Shown here piece after piece: positions 1-6,558 of a DNA stretch of 17,153 nucleotides. Origin of the DNA: Paracoccaceae bacterium (GTDB taxonomy: Bacteria; Pseudomonadota; Alphaproteobacteria; Rhodobacterales; Rhodobacteraceae); assembly GCA_003511785.1 (NCBI GenBank), contig DOIS01000086.1, positions 1-17,153 on the forward strand, read 5' to 3'. How positions within the stretch are numbered: the stretch's first letter is position 1; every line of letters begins with the position of its first letter. The notes under the pieces were generated by a model that was given only the letters and a program-made list of their open reading frames with translations, had not been told where the DNA came from and did no database searches. Made by a program: the position numbers and the translations under genes.

Positions 1-278
1 CCGGGCTGGCCCGGCGCCAGGAAGGTGATCTGGTTCTCCTGCGCGACGGTCACTGTGTTGTAACTGTTGCAGGCGAAGGCGAAGGCGCTATCGGCCAGCG
101 TGAAGATCTAGCCGCCATGGCAGATCTTGTGCCCGTTGAGGTGATGCTCTTGCACGGTGAAGGACAGGGTGGCGGTGCCCGGCCCCACCGCGTCCAGCGA
201 CATGCCCAGCCATTTCGAAGCCGCGTCACCAGCCCACATGGCGGCGGCGCTGCGTTCTGCGCGCTCCTGCGGTGTCAT
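1..278 (-). pseudogene. paaI: PaaI-type hotdog thioesterase, 5' part, interrupted by in-frame TAG
   Basis: PaaI is a hotdog-fold acyl-CoA thioesterase that clears dead-end (hydroxy)phenylacetyl-CoA intermediates of aerobic phenylacetate degradation in the cytoplasm. The start at 278 has a purine-rich ribosome site (AAGGGGGGA) just upstream. The protein reads 56 residues to the family motif NGHKICHGG, then meets TAG at 108-110. Past the stop, the same frame continues to the window edge with the typical PaaI sequence IFTLADSAFAFACNSYN, followed by VAQENQITFLAPG. The frame is therefore intact except for one codon. The stop falls just after the conserved HGG of the active-site region, so the truncated product should be inactive unless the stop is read through. 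E. coli PaaI has Gln near this position, and CAG to TAG is one transition, but the ancestral residue here is unknown. The 3' end lies outside the window. It is divergent from paaX, as expected for a phenylacetate locus. The family call is confident; whether the stop is real or a sequence error is open. Confidence 0.88.
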
Positions 279-309
279 GCTCAGTCCCCCCTTCACACTG
301 ACCGCAGCA

Positions 310-338
310 TGTAAAACCGACCGCACGGTCGATGTAAA
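310..338 (-). promoter_or_regulatory. paaI promoter with palindromic operator in its spacer
   Basis: Read on the minus strand, TTTACA (333-338) and a second TTTACA (310-315) lie exactly 17 bases apart, a plausible -35/-10 pair for paaI, whose start codon is 278. The spacer holds a perfect palindrome, CGACCG-CA-CGGTCG (318-331), flanked by A/T bases. Palindromes with ACCGACCG/CGGTC arms resemble, from memory, the operators of TetR-family regulators of phenylacetate and acyl-CoA catabolism (PaaR type). PaaX is an alternative binder because its gene is adjacent. A repressor here would block RNA polymerase directly. The palindrome is seen in the sequence; the regulator's identity is inference. 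Confidence 0.6.
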
Positions 339-349
339 GCCCCGCCGCG

Positions 350-357
350 GACCGGTC
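350..357. promoter_or_regulatory. Second candidate operator, GACCGGTC palindrome
   Basis: GACCGGTC is a perfect 8-base palindrome that shares the GACCG/CGGTC half-site of the larger palindrome at 318-331. Its centre is 29 bp away. It lies upstream of the proposed paaX -35 at 386, so one regulator could contact both divergent promoters. A short palindrome can occur by chance in GC-rich DNA. Confidence 0.35.
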
Positions 358-385
358 GGGCCAAGCCTCTGGTGCGCATAAGATT

Positions 386-414
386 TTGACGGCACACGAC
401 GGCGCGGGTAATCC
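386..414 (+). promoter_or_regulatory. Candidate paaX promoter implying a leaderless mRNA
   Basis: TTGACG (386-391) is followed after exactly 17 bases by TAATCC (409-414). The -35 is close to consensus and the -10 is weak. Initiation seven bases beyond the -10 would fall on position 421, the A of the paaX ATG. No Shine-Dalgarno sequence precedes that ATG, which fits a leaderless transcript. This is a motif-based inference. Confidence 0.4.
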
Positions 415-420
415 TGGTGC

Positions 421-1224
421 ATGGACCCGATTGCCCCATTGATCGACAGTTTGCACGGCGAAGGCCGTTTGCGCGTCTGGTCTCTGGTCATTACCGCCTT
501 CGGCGACCTTGTGCAGCATCGCGGCGGGCAGATCTCTTCGGCGCGTCTCGGGAGACTCCTCGGGCGCGTGGGGGTCGAGCCGGGGGCGATGCGCACGGCG
601 CTGTCGCGGTTGGGCCGCGATGGCTGGGTCGAGAGTCGGCGACAGGGACGGTCCAGCCTCTATCGCCTGAGCCGCCAGGGCCTGGCACGGTTCGCCCCGG
701 CCACCTCGCGCATCTATGCACCCCCCCGCGACGGGCCGGTGCGGAAGTGGGCGGTTTCGGTGCGCTTCGATGCGAACGGGGCGGAACGGGTGTCGTTGGT
801 GCCGGCCGAGGATGCGCCGGCCGAGCCCGATCTCTGCGTGACGGGTGCCCTGGAGCGGGTCTCGCCGGCGTGGCGCGCGGCCATGCTGGATACCCAGCAC
901 CGCGCGGCGCTTGCGGCGCTGGCGCGCGACCTGCACGCCTTGCCGCCCGATCCCGCAGACCCGCTCGATGCGGCAGCGCTGCGACTGCTCCTGATTCACC
1001 GCTGGCGGCGGATCGTCCTGCGCTTTCCCGATATCGCCCCCGAGCTGATGCCCGGCGACGCGCCGATGGCCGACCCACGGGCGGAGGTTGCGCGCGCCTA
1101 TATTCGGTTGATTGCTTCGGCCGAGACCTGGCTGGACAGCAGCACGGAGGGGCTGAGCTCAATGCCTCCGGCCGACGCAGGTTTCGCCGAACGGTTCAGA
1201 CGCGCCAAGGGCGAGGGCGCTTGA
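421..1224 (+). CDS. paaX: PaaX-family transcriptional regulator
   Basis: PaaX proteins repress phenylacetate degradation genes and are released by phenylacetyl-CoA. This 267-residue protein is somewhat shorter than E. coli PaaX (a little over 300). Residues about 5-90 form the PaaX winged helix: LIDSLHGEGRLRVWSLVITA is followed by GVEPGAMRTALSRLGRDGWV, the recognition segment, and the wing GRSSLYRLS. The central region begins at RKWAVSV, and the C terminus is helical. An in-frame TAA at 409-411 rules out a longer N terminus, so ATG 421 is the only credible start, although it lacks a ribosome-binding site. It is divergent from paaI and followed 31 bp later by a DUF2794 gene on the same strand. 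The remaining paa catabolic genes are not in the window. Confidence 0.88.
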   Translation: MDPIAPLIDSLHGEGRLRVWSLVITAFGDLVQHRGGQISSARLGRLLGRVGVEPGAMRTALSRLGRDGWVESRRQGRSSLYRLSRQGLARFAPATSRIYAPPRDGPVRKWAVSVRFDANGAERVSLVPAEDAPAEPDLCVTGALERVSPAWRAAMLDTQHRAALAALARDLHALPPDPADPLDAAALRLLLIHRWRRIVLRFPDIAPELMPGDAPMADPRAEVARAYIRLIASAETWLDSSTEGLSSMPPADAGFAERFRRAKGEGA

Positions 1225-1255
1225 TTTCCACGCCGTTTGGGGCAAGTCTGGTGGG

Positions 1256-1606
1256 ATGAACATGCAACCGCCCACGCCGCCCGCCTCTGCGCAGGGACAT
1301 GCTCCGGCCCAGGTCATGTTCGACCGCGGCGAGCTGTTGCTGATCCTGTCGGTTTACGGGCGCATGGTCGCCGCCGGCGAATGGCGTGATTACGGCATCT
1401 CGGGACTGCGCGACATGGCGGTCTTCTCGGTATTCCGGCGCAGCGCGGAACACCCGCTTTATCGGATCGAGAAACGCCCGCGCCTGCGCGCGCGGCAAGG
1501 CATGTATTCGGTGGTGGGCATGGATGGCCGGGTGCTGAAACGCGGACATGATCTGCGTGCCGTGCTGCGTGTACTGGAGCGCAAGTTGATCCGCGTGGTG
1601 GATTGA
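1256..1606 (+). CDS. DUF2794 family protein
   Basis: This 116-residue protein of unknown function belongs to a family (DUF2794) that I know from alphaproteobacteria. The hallmark stretch VMFDRGELLLILSVYGRMVAAGEWRDY is followed by LRDMAVFSVFRR, PLYRIEKRP, GMYSVVGMDGRVLKRGHDL and VLRVLERK. The first 18 residues are proline- and alanine-rich and look disordered. A second Met at residue 3 is a possible alternative start. No signal peptide or membrane segment is visible, so it should be cytoplasmic. It follows paaX by 31 bp, but any functional link is unproven. Its stop codon abuts that of the convergent NlpC gene within the shared hexamer TGATCA (1604-1609), leaving no room for a terminator between them. 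Confidence 0.9.
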   Translation: MNMQPPTPPASAQGHAPAQVMFDRGELLLILSVYGRMVAAGEWRDYGISGLRDMAVFSVFRRSAEHPLYRIEKRPRLRARQGMYSVVGMDGRVLKRGHDLRAVLRVLERKLIRVVD

Positions 1607-2452
1607 TCAAAGCCGCTTTCGCGCCGTGACCGGGCCATCGCCCTGCGCCTCGATTCGGGCCATGGCGTCTCGCAAGGGCTCCAAGGCCACGGCCATGTGA
1701 TGCGCGTTCGCGTGCAGAAGAGTCTCGGAATCCGCGAGCCAGCCTACATGCCCACGCCAGAACAGGAGGTCGCCCCGCCGCAGCGATGCGCCCTCGGGCA
1801 AGTGGGTGCCAAGCTCGGCCTGTTGTTGGTCGCTGTCGCCCGGGCACGGCAGGCCGCAAGCAAGGCAGCCTGCTTGTACCAGTCCCGAGCAGTCGATCCC
1901 GAGACAGGTATTCCCGCCCCAGAGATAGGGCGTGCCAAGCAGGCGTTCGGCCACCGCGACCGGGTCCGACTCGGACGCATCCAGCGGCGACAGGTGCGCC
2001 GAGGGAACCCAGAGGGTCCGCGCACCGACCGCGATCTGGCTCCACGCGCCTTGCGTGGCGCTTACCGCAACCCGTGAGCCAAGCGAGACAATCATTTCGT
2101 CGTCACGCGCCTTCAGATCGGGGGTGGCCTTGGCGTAACTCTGCCGCGCGCGAACGCGATGGGTGGGCGCGGGGGCGCTATCGGCCAGGTCCGATGCCGC
2201 GATCCATCCCACGTGGCCGTCACGGGCGGCGAATCCGAAGAGCATGTCGCCCTGCCGATCCAGAACTGTGAAGCCTTCGCCCAGGAGAAGCTCGCGATCG
2301 CGCGGCCCGCCGGCTGGGTCGGCCAACAGCACCGTTCGTGTGCGGATCACCCGGTGCGGGACCCCTTCGGCGTATTGCTTCGCCTGAACAACTCCACGGA
2401 GCGAGACATGCGCCACGCGCCCGTTGGACCGCAACCGGCGCCGGTCGGTCAC
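1607..2452 (-). CDS. NlpC/P60 (C40) murein peptidase with SH3-like domains
   Basis: This looks like a gamma-D-glutamyl-L-diamino acid endopeptidase of the dipeptidyl-peptidase VI/YkfC type, acting on murein peptides. It has 281 residues. Residues about 15-155 hold two SH3-like segments, including HVGWIAASDL and LWVPSAHLSPL. Residues about 163-281 form the NlpC/P60 domain. The catalytic set is Cys188 (GIDCSGLVQ), His235 (RGHVGWL) and His247 (LLHANAHH). The 12-residue spacing of the two histidines agrees with the Cys-His-His arrangement of YkfC-like enzymes. No signal peptide is evident, so a cytoplasmic, murein-recycling role is likelier than secretion. It starts with GTG overlapping the aminopeptidase stop as GTGA (2449-2452), which indicates translational coupling. 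The stop abuts that of the convergent DUF2794 gene. Confidence 0.88.
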   Translation of the reverse strand: MTDRRRLRSNGRVAHVSLRGVVQAKQYAEGVPHRVIRTRTVLLADPAGGPRDRELLLGEGFTVLDRQGDMLFGFAARDGHVGWIAASDLADSAPAPTHRVRARQSYAKATPDLKARDDEMIVSLGSRVAVSATQGAWSQIAVGARTLWVPSAHLSPLDASESDPVAVAERLLGTPYLWGGNTCLGIDCSGLVQAGCLACGLPCPGDSDQQQAELGTHLPEGASLRRGDLLFWRGHVGWLADSETLLHANAHHMAVALEPLRDAMARIEAQGDGPVTARKRL

Positions 2453-3831
2453 AGATCGACCAGTCCCGGCAGCGCCTCGAACAGGGCGCGCGCGCCCTGG
2501 CCGAATCCGCCCTTCGGCCGGCCGGGCTGGTTCGCGGAATTCCAGCCGTAGATGTCGAAATGCACGTATCGCCCCGGCCCTGCAAAGCGGCGCAGGAACA
2601 GGGCGGCGGTGATCGCACCGGCAAACCCGCTGCTGGGCGCGTTGTCGAGATCGGCATGGGCCGGTTCGATCTTCAACTCGTAGGGCTCGTGGAAAGGCAG
2701 CCGCCAGACCGGATCGGCCACCCCCCCACCCGCGCGCGACAGCGCCTCGGCGATGTCGTCATGATCGGTGAAGAACGGGGCCAGGTCCGACCCAACCGCG
2801 ATACGCGCCGCTCCGGTCAACGTGGCCATCGACACCAACAGGTCGGGCTGCTCCTCGGAAGCGAGCGCCAGGGCATCGGCCAACACCAGCCGCCCCTCCG
2901 CATCGGTGTTGTTGTTTTCGACGGTCAGCCCCTTGCGCGAGGTCAGGATATCGCCCGGCCGGAACGCGTTGCCCGCCACCGCGTTCTCGACCGCCGGGAT
3001 CAGAACCCTCAGGCGCACCCCCAACCCCTTGGCCATGATCAGCCGGGCAAGGCCCAGCACCGTGGCGGCACCGCCCATGTCCTTCTTCATCAGCGCCATG
3101 CCCGCGCGGGGCTTGAGGTTCAGGCCCCCGGTATCGAAACAGACGCCTTTACCGACCAGCGTGACCTTGGGTCCGGCCTCGCCCCAGGTGATATCGATGA
3201 GCCGCGGCGCCCGCGTCGAAGCACGACCCACCGTGTGGATCAGCGGGAAGTTTTGATCGAGCAGGTCGTCCCCGCGCACCACATCCACCGAAGCCCCGAA
3301 CTGCCCCGCCAAGTCGGTAGCGGCCGCCTCCAGCTCGGCAGGCCCCATGTCTGCGGCTGGCGTGTCGATCAGGTCGCGTATTAGGCACTCGGCAGCGACC
3401 AGCGATTCGATCCGCACGGCATCGACCCCTTCGGGCGCCACCAACGTCGCGCCGCCCGGCTGTTGTGCACGGTAGCGGTCGAACCGATGCTGCGTCATCA
3501 GCCAGCCGAAAACCTCCGTTTCCAATTCCTGCCCGTCCAGCCCCGAGACGATGTCATAGACTGCGGCAGGCAGAGCCTCTGCGGCGGTGGCCAGCATGAA
3601 CCGCCGGCGCGCTCGCTGCCCGGGGTTGGCGAAGCCCGCAAGAGCCATCAAGGGACGCCCGTCGGCATCCGGCACCAGAAGGACCTGGCCGCGCGCCCCG
3701 GTGAACCCGTTGACCTCGACCCATGCGCGGACCCGCTCATCCTGCGCCTTGTGCCAACTGTCGAAACGGGATTGCTCGATCACGTGCAGCGGGATCGCCG
3801 CAGATCGGTCCTTGGAAAATGTCGGGGCCAT
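2449..3831 (-). CDS. Leucyl aminopeptidase family protein (M17)
   Basis: This is a cytosolic M17 aminopeptidase that removes N-terminal residues from peptides using two divalent metal ions. It is 460 residues from the ATG at 3831, chosen because AAGAGAG lies at the right spacing upstream; an in-frame extension to 3918 lacks family character. The metal and catalytic residues are visible: Lys228 (VGKG) and Asp233 (FDTGG), Asp251 (KKDMGG), then Asp310 and Glu312 with catalytic Arg314 in NNNTDAEGRL. The N-terminal half (about 1-150) is the divergent substrate-gating domain. It resembles the PepB-like alphaproteobacterial branch more than classical PepA, but the subfamily is uncertain. It overlaps the NlpC gene by four bases and follows the small helical protein by 59 bp, forming a three-gene operon. 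The pair suggests sequential trimming of cell-wall or other peptides. Confidence 0.92.
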   Translation of the reverse strand: MAPTFSKDRSAAIPLHVIEQSRFDSWHKAQDERVRAWVEVNGFTGARGQVLLVPDADGRPLMALAGFANPGQRARRRFMLATAAEALPAAVYDIVSGLDGQELETEVFGWLMTQHRFDRYRAQQPGGATLVAPEGVDAVRIESLVAAECLIRDLIDTPAADMGPAELEAAATDLAGQFGASVDVVRGDDLLDQNFPLIHTVGRASTRAPRLIDITWGEAGPKVTLVGKGVCFDTGGLNLKPRAGMALMKKDMGGAATVLGLARLIMAKGLGVRLRVLIPAVENAVAGNAFRPGDILTSRKGLTVENNNTDAEGRLVLADALALASEEQPDLLVSMATLTGAARIAVGSDLAPFFTDHDDIAEALSRAGGGVADPVWRLPFHEPYELKIEPAHADLDNAPSSGFAGAITAALFLRRFAGPGRYVHFDIYGWNSANQPGRPKGGFGQGARALFEALPGLVDL

Positions 3832-3890
3832 GGTCACGCTCTCTTGATATTGCTCACCGAGAGTATCCGACACTTCGCCGCCCGCAAGGG

Positions 3891-4280
3891 TCAGACCGAC
3901 AGATCCTGCAAATCCCACACGGCGGTGAGCGACCGTTCCCCGGTGCGCATCAGCCGGGACAGGGTCGCCGCCTGGGCCACCGCATCACCGGAATCCACCG
4001 CTGCCGTCACGTCGCCCGCAACCCGGGCCAGTGCGCACATGCCGATCTGCTCGGAGATGGCGATGAGCGACCGCGCGCTCTTGCGCAGCGCCGGATGGTC
4101 CTTCTGCCGCCAGAGTTTCTGGCAATGGCCCAGCCTGACGGCCAATTCTTCGATAGCGCGACAAACCACGTCCTCCGCCCCCGCCTCGCCCATCTGGCGA
4201 TAGAGCGCGCCCAGCCTGTCGGTATCCACCCGCACGGGTTCCTCATGCACCAGAGAAATCACCTTTTCCACCACGTTCAC
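3891..4280 (-). CDS. Small helical protein, possibly degenerate Hpt-like
   Basis: I do not recognise a named family. The best start is GTG at 4280 (product begins (M)NVVEKVISLVHEEP), giving 129 residues. A longer in-frame version to 4391 adds 37 basic, low-complexity residues that look non-coding. The only nearby ATG, at 4285, runs into an immediate stop. The protein appears all-helical, with no signal peptide or membrane segment. Residues about 75-120 (ARSLIAISEQIGM through AAVDSGD) align by eye with the histidine phosphotransfer pattern AHSLKG...GA...AGD, with Arg where the phosphorylated His would be. It could therefore be a degenerate Hpt or simply an unrelated helical bundle. It heads the minus-strand operon with the aminopeptidase and is divergent from the carbonic anhydrase gene. 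Coding status is likely; function is unknown. Confidence 0.7.
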   Translation of the reverse strand: MNVVEKVISLVHEEPVRVDTDRLGALYRQMGEAGAEDVVCRAIEELAVRLGHCQKLWRQKDHPALRKSARSLIAISEQIGMCALARVAGDVTAAVDSGDAVAQAATLSRLMRTGERSLTAVWDLQDLSV

Positions 4281-4434
4281 CCCATGTCTTCTGCCCCCAC
4301 GGCGGGCGCAGATTAGCTGCTGCCGGGTTTTCAAAAGGTTGCCGGCCGCGGCACTTAATCCCTCGAATTTTCGCGCAAAGCGCCGTAACAAGGTCGTGAT
4401 AAGAATAACGCATCAATGCGACTGTGGGACACGC

Positions 4435-5085
4435 ATGGACCTAGCCAAACCCTTGCCGAGCTATCTGGTGACGCGCTACCACGGCTGGAAAGCCACGGCC
4501 CATGCCGAGAACCGCGCCTGGTATCGGCGGCTGGCAACCGAGGGGCAGCGGCCCCGTGGCTTGGTCATCTCCTGCTGCGACAGCCGGGTGCATGTCACCT
4601 CGATCTTCGGCGCGGATCAGGGCGAGTTCTTCATTCACCGCAACATCGCCAACCTGGTGCCGTCCTACGAGCCCGGCGGACATCATCACGGCACCAGCGC
4701 GGCGATCGAATACGCGGTTGTCGCGCAGAAGGTGGCGCATCTGATCGTGTTGGGGCATTCCAATTGCGGCGGCGTGCAGGGCTGCATCGAGATGTGCAAG
4801 GGCAACACGCCGGAACTGGAGGAACAGAGCAGTTTCGTCGGCCGCTGGATGGACATCCTGCGGCCCAAATTCGATCTGGTCAACTCGATCGACGACAGCG
4901 CGGTTCAGGCCCGCGAGTTCGAGAAACAGGCGGTCGTCGCCTCGCTGGAAAACCTGATGAGCTTCCCCTTCGTCGCTGGCGCGGCTAGGGAGGGCGGGCT
5001 GAGCTTGCACGGTCTATGGACCGATATCGGCGAGGGCGGACTGGAATGGTTCAACCCGGAGACCAGGGATTTTGTGCCGGTCTGA
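4435..5085 (+). CDS. Beta-class carbonic anhydrase
   Basis: This is a zinc enzyme that interconverts CO2 and bicarbonate in the cytoplasm, with 216 residues. The beta-class signature is complete. Cys47-x-Asp49-x-Arg51 (SCCDSR) gives the first zinc ligand and the Asp-Arg dyad, and His108 and Cys111 (GHSNCGG) complete the zinc site. FFIHRNIANLVP and the SAAIEYAV helix are typical. The start at 4435 (MDLAKPLPSYL) matches the family N terminus. The in-frame upstream extension to 4339 contains KRRNKVV and CDCGTR and looks non-coding. The sodium-bicarbonate symporter gene follows 66 bp downstream on the same strand, so the enzyme probably serves bicarbonate supply for carboxylations, pH control or carbon scavenging. 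Upstream, 4281-4434 is a 154-bp divergent promoter region where I could not place a convincing -35/-10 pair. Confidence 0.95.
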   Translation: MDLAKPLPSYLVTRYHGWKATAHAENRAWYRRLATEGQRPRGLVISCCDSRVHVTSIFGADQGEFFIHRNIANLVPSYEPGGHHHGTSAAIEYAVVAQKVAHLIVLGHSNCGGVQGCIEMCKGNTPELEEQSSFVGRWMDILRPKFDLVNSIDDSAVQAREFEKQAVVASLENLMSFPFVAGAAREGGLSLHGLWTDIGEGGLEWFNPETRDFVPV

Positions 5086-5151
5086 CCCTTTACATTCAGG
5101 GCCAACACGGTAATCAAACATCAGTTCGATGTAGAGGGGACGCGCACTCAT

Positions 5152-6129
5152 ATGGACCAGATTTTGTCACTGGCGGCCGAGAACCTGCTGTCTCCAATCA
5201 TTCTCAGCTTTGCCCTGGGCCTGTTCGCCTCGCTGTCGCGGTCCGAACTGTCGATCCCCGAAGCCATCGCCAAGGGCATGTCGATCTACCTGCTCTTCGC
5301 GATCGGCTTCAAGGGCGGGGTCAGTGTTGCCTCGCACGGGGTCGACGGAACGCTGGTGCTATCGCTGCTGGTCGGCGTGATCCTGTCCGCCGGTCTGCCG
5401 CTGATCGGCTTTGCGCTGCTCAGGGTGATGACCGATCTCGACCCGCTCAACGCCGCTGCGGTGGCAGCGCATTACGGCTCGATTTCGATCGTGACCTTCG
5501 TGGCGGGCACCTCGGTGCTGCAAAGCGCGGGCGTGGACTACGAGGGCTATATGGTCGCTGTCGCCGCGGCGATGGAGGCGCCCGCGATCCTCGCCGCGCT
5601 CTGGCTGGTCGCGCGCAGTGGCGGGGCCGGGAAGATGGACGCGGAGTTGTGGCGCGAAATCCTGCTGAACGGCTCCATCGTGCTGCTGGTCGGGTCCTTC
5701 GCGATCGGCTGGATCACCGGCGAAAAGGGCCTGGCCGAGATCGACGCCTTCATCGTGGCCCCGTTCAAGGGCGTGCTCTGCCTGTTTCTTCTGGACATGG
5801 GACTGGTCGCGGGGCGCGGTCTGCGCGGTGGCGCAGGGCTGATCCGGCCCGGGCTGGTGGCCTTCGGAGTGCTGATGCCGCTCATCGGGGCGGCGGCCGG
5901 GCTGTCCGCAGGCGTGCTGCTGGGTCTGTCGGCGGGGGGCACGGCGCTTTTCATGGTGCTGGGCGCCTCGGCCTCCTATATCGCGGTACCGGCGGCGATG
6001 CGCGTGGCCCTGCCCAAGGCCAACCCGTCGATCTACCTGACCATGTCACTGGGCGTGACTTTTCCGTTCAATCTGACGCTGGGCATTCCGCTCTACGTGG
6101 CCGCCGCCCGCGCATTTACCGGAGGCTAA
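5152..6129 (+). CDS. sbtA: SbtA-family sodium-dependent bicarbonate transporter
   Basis: SbtA is an inner-membrane sodium/bicarbonate symporter, best known from cyanobacterial CO2-concentrating mechanisms and also found in many heterotrophs. This protein has 325 residues, shorter than the cyanobacterial form (about 370), and about ten hydrophobic segments. Recognisable stretches are LSPIILSFALGLFASL, PEAIAKGMSIYLLFAIGFKGG, AAHYGSISIVTFVAG and GASASYIAVPAAMR, plus GVTFPFNLTLGIPLY at the C terminus. The paired SIS- and SAS-containing loops are where the family binds sodium and bicarbonate. GAGGGGA (5134-5140, consistent with a ribosome site) precedes ATG 5152. The carbonic anhydrase lies upstream and the SbtB-like gene begins three bases after the stop, with GGAGG inside the last codons of sbtA. 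The family assignment is strong; the true substrate is inferred from family and neighbours. Confidence 0.9.
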   Translation: MDQILSLAAENLLSPIILSFALGLFASLSRSELSIPEAIAKGMSIYLLFAIGFKGGVSVASHGVDGTLVLSLLVGVILSAGLPLIGFALLRVMTDLDPLNAAAVAAHYGSISIVTFVAGTSVLQSAGVDYEGYMVAVAAAMEAPAILAALWLVARSGGAGKMDAELWREILLNGSIVLLVGSFAIGWITGEKGLAEIDAFIVAPFKGVLCLFLLDMGLVAGRGLRGGAGLIRPGLVAFGVLMPLIGAAAGLSAGVLLGLSAGGTALFMVLGASASYIAVPAAMRVALPKANPSIYLTMSLGVTFPFNLTLGIPLYVAAARAFTGG

Positions 6130-6132
6130 GCG

Positions 6133-6444
6133 ATGCAGACTCATGAGGCCAAACGGGTCGAGATCACCATCGAGGCGATGATGCAGACGCGTCTGACCAC
6201 CGCGCTGGAGCGCGCCGGGGTAACAGGCTACACCATCCTTCCGGTATTCAGCGGGTCGGGCCGATCGGGCAACTGGACCCGGTCGGGCCAGGTCAGCCGA
6301 GCCAGCGGCATGGTGCAGGTGATCTGCATCATCCGACCGGATCGGCTGGACACGCTGCTGGACGCGGCCCTCGGCGTGGTGGAGAGCCATATCGGCGTGA
6401 TCAGTATCACTGATTGCCAGGCCCTGCAGGCCGAACGGTTCTGA
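6133..6444 (+). CDS. sbtB: SbtB-like PII-family regulator of SbtA
   Basis: SbtB proteins are trimeric PII-like regulators that bind adenine nucleotides (AMP, ADP, ATP, cAMP) and block SbtA through the T-loop. This 103-residue protein has the PII ferredoxin-like fold pattern: beta-1 KRVEITIEA, a helix, GVTGYTILPVFSGSGRSG leading to the T-loop, then VQVICIIRPDRLDTLL and IGVISITDCQAL. GSGRSG takes the place of the GKGS/GGKGSR stretch of cyanobacterial SbtB. The product ends at QALQAERF, with no CGPEGC-type R-loop, so the redox/apyrase loop described for cyanobacterial SbtB is missing. Translation is probably coupled to sbtA: GGAGG at 6121-6125 overlaps the sbtA end and the genes are three bases apart. 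A Met at residue 16 or 17 is a less likely start because beta-1 would be lost. Confidence 0.88.
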   Translation: MQTHEAKRVEITIEAMMQTRLTTALERAGVTGYTILPVFSGSGRSGNWTRSGQVSRASGMVQVICIIRPDRLDTLLDAALGVVESHIGVISITDCQALQAERF

Positions 6445-6456
6445 CCCCCTGACGCA

Positions 6457-6503
6457 CGGGGCCGGCCTGCTGCTTCTTTCTGGTTGCAAATACCCCGGCC
6501 CCG
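6457..6503 (+). terminator. Long-loop inverted repeat after sbtB
   Basis: A perfect 9-bp inverted repeat, CGGGGCCGG (6457-6465) and CCGGCCCCG (6495-6503), flanks a 29-base T-rich loop just after the sbtB stop. No T-run follows, so it is not a canonical intrinsic terminator. It may support Rho-dependent termination or protect the 3' end of the carbonic anhydrase-sbtAB transcript. A second small hairpin, CGGC-GTTC-GCCG, follows a few bases downstream. Confidence 0.35.
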
Positions 6504-6558
6504 CCCCGTCGGCGTTCGCCGGCATACGGTTGGTTGCGCCGCGAGCAGGCAGTGAATT

